From Rhodospirillales bacterium (GTDB lineage: Bacteria; Pseudomonadota; Alphaproteobacteria; Rhodospirillales; JABHCV01): a DNA stretch of 26,706 nt. Below the pieces are notes generated by a model. It made no database searches and had not been told where the DNA came from. It saw nothing but the letters and a program-made list of their open reading frames with translations. Position 1 is the first letter of the stretch. Each line of letters starts with the position of its first letter. The stretch covers positions 1 through 26,706 of the forward strand of contig JADHSW010000009.1 in the NCBI GenBank assembly GCA_016776705.1, read 5' to 3'. The translations under genes and the position numbers were made by a program. Below are positions 22,885 to 26,706 of the stretch, one piece after another.

Positions 22885-24101
22885 CCGTTTACCTTAATCT
22901 TACGCGCCGCCAGCCACGGCAAAGGGTTAATGGGCTGTCCGTTACGCCGCAATTCTACATAAAGAACCGGGAGACCACTTATTGGATTTCCCATGATACC
23001 AGCAGGTTCGCCGGACGACACCTGTTGTCCGATGACATTGTCGATGCGGGCAAGTCCCGCCAGAAGGCTATGATATCCCTCGCCGTGTTCGATGATCAAG
23101 AGTTGCCCGTATCCCTTGAAGGTTCCGGCAAAAACAACTGTCCCTGTGTGGGGAATGACAACCTGCGCCAGGGCACCGGTTTCAATGGTGATTCCCTTGC
23201 GGGTCATGCCTGTTTCCATCGCCTGACCATAACGCCCGACCAACCGCCCGATTGCCGGGTACGGCAAGGTTCCACGAGATTTACTGATCGAAATTCCGGG
23301 TGCTTTATTCCCCTTTGAGGCGGGCTGTTCCTCGCTCGATTGGGGTTTCTCCTTCTCTCTTTTTTTGCGATCCACTTCCAGGCGCGCCATCAGGTCGCGC
23401 AGGTTTTTTGCTTTCTTGACCAGATCGCGTATTCTTTTTTCTGCCTCCAGAGCCTTGGAGTCAGTTTTGCTTTTTAATTTTTTCTTTTCCACCAGCAGGT
23501 GGTCCAGACGCTGGCGCTCAACATCCAGATCAGTCCTAACCGAGGCCAATTGCTGGCGTTTTTGAACTGCCTGATTGCGGGTATTGGTCAGTTCCGACAA
23601 TTCCTTGCGCAGGCTCGAAGCGCGATCTTCGATGGCAGGAACGGCGGCGCGCAGCAAGATAGCGCCGCGCACGGTATCTGACGGGCTGATCGGTGCGACA
23701 ATCATCGCTTCCGGCGGATGACGCACCATTCTTTGCAGGGCCATCAGCACATGACCGAATTGCTCCCGCCTTTCATCCAGCAGCAAAATCTTCTCCTTTT
23801 CTTTTGAAGCCAGCTTGGCAAGCCTGTCTTCAAGATCAAGGACCGAGGTTTCGTGATCCTGAATAGCCGCAGCAACCTTCACCGTTTCCGACTTCAGGTA
23901 ATTCAAGTCACGGTCCAGAACAACGGATTTCTGCTTCAGGGTTTCCCGCTGCTTTTTATCTTCATCCAGAGCCCGCTCGATATCCTGCAACTCGCTGCTG
24001 GTCTTTGATTGAGCCGCTCCTGAAAGTTCGGGCTGCCAGACGCCTAAAACCAACGCCAGCAGGGCGATATGTTTCAGATTTTTCCGGGCCGTTCTCAGCA
24101 T
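22881..24101 (-). CDS. envC: EnvC-like murein hydrolase activator (coiled coil + degenerate LytM/M23 domain)
   Basis: This 406-residue periplasmic protein has a signal peptide (1-30), a long charged coiled coil (about 35-260) and a C-terminal LytM/peptidase M23 domain (about 300-400). In the M23 domain the metal-binding motifs look lost: GITIETGA stands where active enzymes have an Asp-containing motif, and YHSLLAGL stands where the HxH motif is expected. This is typical of EnvC, which does not cut peptidoglycan but activates amidases at division sites. It starts 2 nt after gpmI and overlaps ctpA by 4 nt. Confidence 0.88.
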   Translation of the reverse strand: MLRTARKNLKHIALLALVLGVWQPELSGAAQSKTSSELQDIERALDEDKKQRETLKQKSVVLDRDLNYLKSETVKVAAAIQDHETSVLDLEDRLAKLASKEKEKILLLDERREQFGHVLMALQRMVRHPPEAMIVAPISPSDTVRGAILLRAAVPAIEDRASSLRKELSELTNTRNQAVQKRQQLASVRTDLDVERQRLDHLLVEKKKLKSKTDSKALEAEKRIRDLVKKAKNLRDLMARLEVDRKKREKEKPQSSEEQPASKGNKAPGISISKSRGTLPYPAIGRLVGRYGQAMETGMTRKGITIETGALAQVVIPHTGTVVFAGTFKGYGQLLIIEHGEGYHSLLAGLARIDNVIGQQVSSGEPAGIMGNPISGLPVLYVELRRNGQPINPLPWLAARKIKVNG

Positions 24102-24103
24102 GA

Positions 24104-25654
24104 TTATTCCTGTATTAGGCAGTGGCCGGTCATTTCTTCCGGTTGGGCAAGCTCCAGCAATCTGAGAAGCGTCGGCGCAATGTCGGCTAATGAACCATCG
24201 CTTATTCCGCGCACCCAGTCAGGAGCATTCGCCATCAGCAAGGGGACCGGATTCGTGGTGTGGGCCGTGTGCGGTTGCGCCGGGTCATCCGAGGCATCCC
24301 ACATTTGCTCGCAATTGCCATGGTCGGCGGTGATCAGAAGCACGCCACCGGCGGCTGTAACGGCTTCTTCAAGACGGCCAAGGCTGTTATCAAGAGTTTC
24401 AGCCGCCTTGCAGGCTGCTTCCAGAACACCAGTATGGCCAACCATATCGCCATTTGCAAAGTTAACGATAATCAGATCAAAAATGCCGCCTTGAATGGCC
24501 GCAACAAGCTTGTCGGTGACTTCCGGCGCCGACATTTCCGGCTGCATGTCATATGTGGCGACTTTTGGTGAGGGAACGAGAATTCGTTCTTCGCCGGCAA
24601 AAACACGCTCCCTGCCACCGTTAAAGAAGAAGGTCACATGGGCGTATTTCTCTGTCTCGGCAATGCGCAACTGTTTCATGCCTGCATTGGCGATCACTTC
24701 ACCGAGAATATTTTTCAGTTCCGTTGGCGCGAACAAGGCTGTCAGGAAAACTTCCAGATCCCGTGAATAACGAACCATGCCCGTACAGGCGGCAAATTTC
24801 ACCGTTCGGCCACGCTCAAACCCATCAAAGTCGGGGTCGACTAGCGCCGCAAGAATTTCCCGCGCCCTGTCGGCCCTGAAATTAGCCATGAATAGGCCGT
24901 CCCCGTCCTGCATTCCCCCATAACCATTGATAGCTGTGGGAAGGATGAACTCGTCAACAACATCGCTATCATAACTTCTGGTAATCGCGGCAATAGCGTC
25001 ATCGGCTATTTCTCCGCGGCCATCGACCATAACTTCATAGGCCTTGAAAACACGCTCCCAACGGTTGTCACGATCCATTGCGTAATAACGACCCGTGACC
25101 GTTCCTATCTGAATGCCTTGCGCGCCATCAAGGTCGTTCAGGAAATTATCCATATATCCCTTGGCGCTTTTGGGTGGTGTGTCGCGACCATCCAGAAAGG
25201 CATGAAGAACCACAGCAACGCCTGATCCGGCAATCACCTTGGCCAAACCGACCATATGGCTGGAATGGGAATGAACGCCGCCGGGGGACAGCAGGCCCAT
25301 CAGGTGACAAGCACCGCCGCTTTTCTTCATTTTTGTAATAAAGTCGCCCAGAACAGGGTTCCTGGCCAACGATCCATCGGCCAGCGCCCTATCGATCAGG
25401 GGCAAATCCTGCATGACGACGCGACCGGCGCCAAGGTTGGTATGGCCAACCTCAGAATTGCCCATCTGGCCTTCTGGCAGCCCCACATCCAGAGCAGACG
25501 CCTGGAGGTGGGCTTTGGGCAAACTGGCGCAGAAACGGTCCCAATTGGGAGTCGCTGCAAGGGCAATCGCATTGTTTTCGCTTTCCGCCCGTTCGCCCCA
25601 TCCATCCAGGATACAAAGGACGATGGGTTTTGGTCTGTTCAACGAATCTGACAT
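24104..25654 (-). CDS. gpmI: 2,3-bisphosphoglycerate-independent phosphoglycerate mutase GpmI
   Basis: This 516-residue glycolytic enzyme interconverts 3- and 2-phosphoglycerate using two manganese ions. The alkaline phosphatase-type fold is shown by VLCILDGWG (metal ligand D17), the phosphoserine site GNSEVGHTNLGAGR (S67), the substrate domain with HSHSSHM and FLDGRDTPPKS, FMANFRADRAREI, and the C-terminal metal site IVNFANGDMVGHTG plus LITADHGNCEQM. Length is normal. It lies 18 nt downstream of the AOR gene and 2 nt upstream of envC. Confidence 0.96.
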   Translation of the reverse strand: MSDSLNRPKPIVLCILDGWGERAESENNAIALAATPNWDRFCASLPKAHLQASALDVGLPEGQMGNSEVGHTNLGAGRVVMQDLPLIDRALADGSLARNPVLGDFITKMKKSGGACHLMGLLSPGGVHSHSSHMVGLAKVIAGSGVAVVLHAFLDGRDTPPKSAKGYMDNFLNDLDGAQGIQIGTVTGRYYAMDRDNRWERVFKAYEVMVDGRGEIADDAIAAITRSYDSDVVDEFILPTAINGYGGMQDGDGLFMANFRADRAREILAALVDPDFDGFERGRTVKFAACTGMVRYSRDLEVFLTALFAPTELKNILGEVIANAGMKQLRIAETEKYAHVTFFFNGGRERVFAGEERILVPSPKVATYDMQPEMSAPEVTDKLVAAIQGGIFDLIIVNFANGDMVGHTGVLEAACKAAETLDNSLGRLEEAVTAAGGVLLITADHGNCEQMWDASDDPAQPHTAHTTNPVPLLMANAPDWVRGISDGSLADIAPTLLRLLELAQPEEMTGHCLIQE

Positions 25655-25672
25655 GCCCCGACTATACTGTTC

Positions 25673-26706
25673 TTAACCCAGCAAGTCGTTGATGTATTGA
25701 TTTACTTCCCTGGCTTGCAGGCGCGCCTTGCGCTGGGTTGGCGGCAGTGCTTCTTCGTGAAAGAAGTCAGGAAGTTCATCATCGCTTTCGCCAAATCCGG
25801 CGGCAGTGTTGAAATCGTTTTCATACCTGAGCGTTTCAACACCGATATTCCAGATGAAGTCGGCATCTATGTCGGTGCCGTGGGCGTTATTTATGCCTTC
25901 GGCGATAATCCATTGATTGGGGTTGTGTACGGCGCGACCGAAAATGCACAGGCCAAGTGAGTCGGCGACGGCGCTGTATACCTGCATGGTAAAGCTTTCC
26001 TTCGCCAGTTCTTCAACTGTCTTGTCGGCACATTCAAAGGCAGGCAGATTGCCCGTCGTGTGGTCTGCACCCTGGGCCGTCACCATCATAGAAATAGCCG
26101 TCACTTCGATGACACGCGGATCATATGCGCTAAGCGCCTGCTTCTTGATCACCGGCACTCGTTTGATGCCGTAATGTTCGCCAACCCGGGCCGTCCCCTG
26201 GGCCAGCAGGCGGCCGTTTTCATTTCCCTTTCGCAAGTCCTCAAGGCTTGAAGCCATGAAGTCCACATCGCCATATTCGCCGTTGCCATTATCCATCAGG
26301 ACCCCCAATGTGGCGCCGAATTCGATGGTATCTATCCCTAAGTCATTGGCGATATTGTTCAGCCTTGCGACATCGTCCGGATCACCAACACCGCAGTTGG
26401 AGCCCATCAGACACAGGGTTTCATATTCAAGCGGGGAAACCAGTTCTTCGCCGTTTTTATCGACATAAATGTTGGAACACATGATGACGCAACCGGGCAT
26501 GCAGGCGTGCGAAGGATCGCCGCCACGCTCGACGTTTGAGTCATGCAGATACTGGCCACCCAGTTTCAGGGGTTCCTTGTCGATATCGACAAATTGCCCG
26601 GAACTGAAATTACGTGTCGGCAGACCGCCCGTGTAATTCGTCATATCGGCGACCATGGCGGTCCCCAGTTTTTTCATGGCCTGGACTGCGCCTTCGTTTT
26701 CAAGCC
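25673..26706 (-). CDS. Aldehyde ferredoxin oxidoreductase (AOR) family protein, 5' truncated by the window
   Basis: This is the C-terminal 343 residues or so of an AOR-family tungsto/molybdo-pterin enzyme. The frame stays open to the window edge past the ATG at 26677, so that ATG is internal. Counting from it, an Fe-S cluster motif C-MPG-C-VIM-C lies at C59, C63 and C67, with the distant fourth ligand in DSLGLCIFGR (C244). AQGADHTTGN and IEFGATLGVLMDNGN match the domain 2/3 substrate and cofactor regions of AOR. The first Cys pair is spaced three residues apart rather than two as in Pyrococcus AOR. The enzyme would oxidise aldehydes to acids or reduce acids. Substrate and metal are unknown. 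Confidence 0.88.
   Translation of the reverse strand, partial: LENEGAVQAMKKLGTAMVADMTNYTGGLPTRNFSSGQFVDIDKEPLKLGGQYLHDSNVERGGDPSHACMPGCVIMCSNIYVDKNGEELVSPLEYETLCLMGSNCGVGDPDDVARLNNIANDLGIDTIEFGATLGVLMDNGNGEYGDVDFMASSLEDLRKGNENGRLLAQGTARVGEHYGIKRVPVIKKQALSAYDPRVIEVTAISMMVTAQGADHTTGNLPAFECADKTVEELAKESFTMQVYSAVADSLGLCIFGRAVHNPNQWIIAEGINNAHGTDIDADFIWNIGVETLRYENDFNTAAGFGESDDELPDFFHEEALPPTQRKARLQAREVNQYINDLLG

Overview
This 26.7 kb window looks like chromosomal DNA of an alphaproteobacterium, probably a Rhodospirillales-like environmental species. The inference rests on gene content: a MarR / OmpR-type regulator / EnvZ-type kinase cluster resembling the PetP-PetR pair of Rhodobacter, a GpmI-EnvC-CtpA-YibQ-RppH string, a uvrC-pgsA-moaD-moaE string, and moderately GC-rich coding DNA. 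No rRNA, tRNA, CRISPR array or insertion sequence was seen.

Layout. 1-577: the end of a TerB-like protein and a CsaA-type tRNA-binding protein (+). 739-1542: an AT-rich FkbM methyltransferase that looks foreign. 1559-4107: marR, ompR-like and envZ-like genes (- strand), divergent from a branched-chain aminotransferase (4227-5114). A perfect 10-bp inverted repeat in the divergent region overlaps the aminotransferase -35 box. 5375-9536: a five-gene + strand operon encoding a membrane-anchored octaheme cytochrome c of the tetrathionate reductase family, a cytochrome b561-like membrane protein, SoxY, SoxZ and a secreted triple-rhodanese protein. It has its own promoter with an operator-like palindrome and ends in a 17-bp-stem hairpin. 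9682-16916: a tight - strand run reading uvrC, pgsA, mobB, moeA, moaD, moaE, a HAD phosphatase, a LOG-family protein and a Tag-like DNA glycosylase. 16917-17301: an AT-rich gap with two exact DnaA boxes. 17302-26706: a second tight - strand run reading a truncated aldehyde ferredoxin oxidoreductase (AOR), gpmI, envC, ctpA, yibQ-like, rppH, a Ca/Na antiporter, a pteridine reductase-like SDR and folB.

How the genes work together. The most unusual unit is the sulfur/electron-transfer operon. SoxYZ normally carries sulfur intermediates for SoxXA, SoxB and SoxCD, but none of these is present here. Instead SoxYZ is co-transcribed with an octaheme cytochrome, a quinone-linking cytochrome b and a periplasmic sulfurtransferase. 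This suggests that sulfane sulfur passes between rhodanese and the SoxY cysteine arm, and that electrons pass between the octaheme protein and the quinone pool. Other groups cover molybdopterin synthesis (moaD, moaE, moeA, mobB, possibly serving the AOR among others), pterin/folate synthesis (folB with a PTR1-like reductase), and cell-wall remodelling (EnvC, CtpA, YibQ-like).
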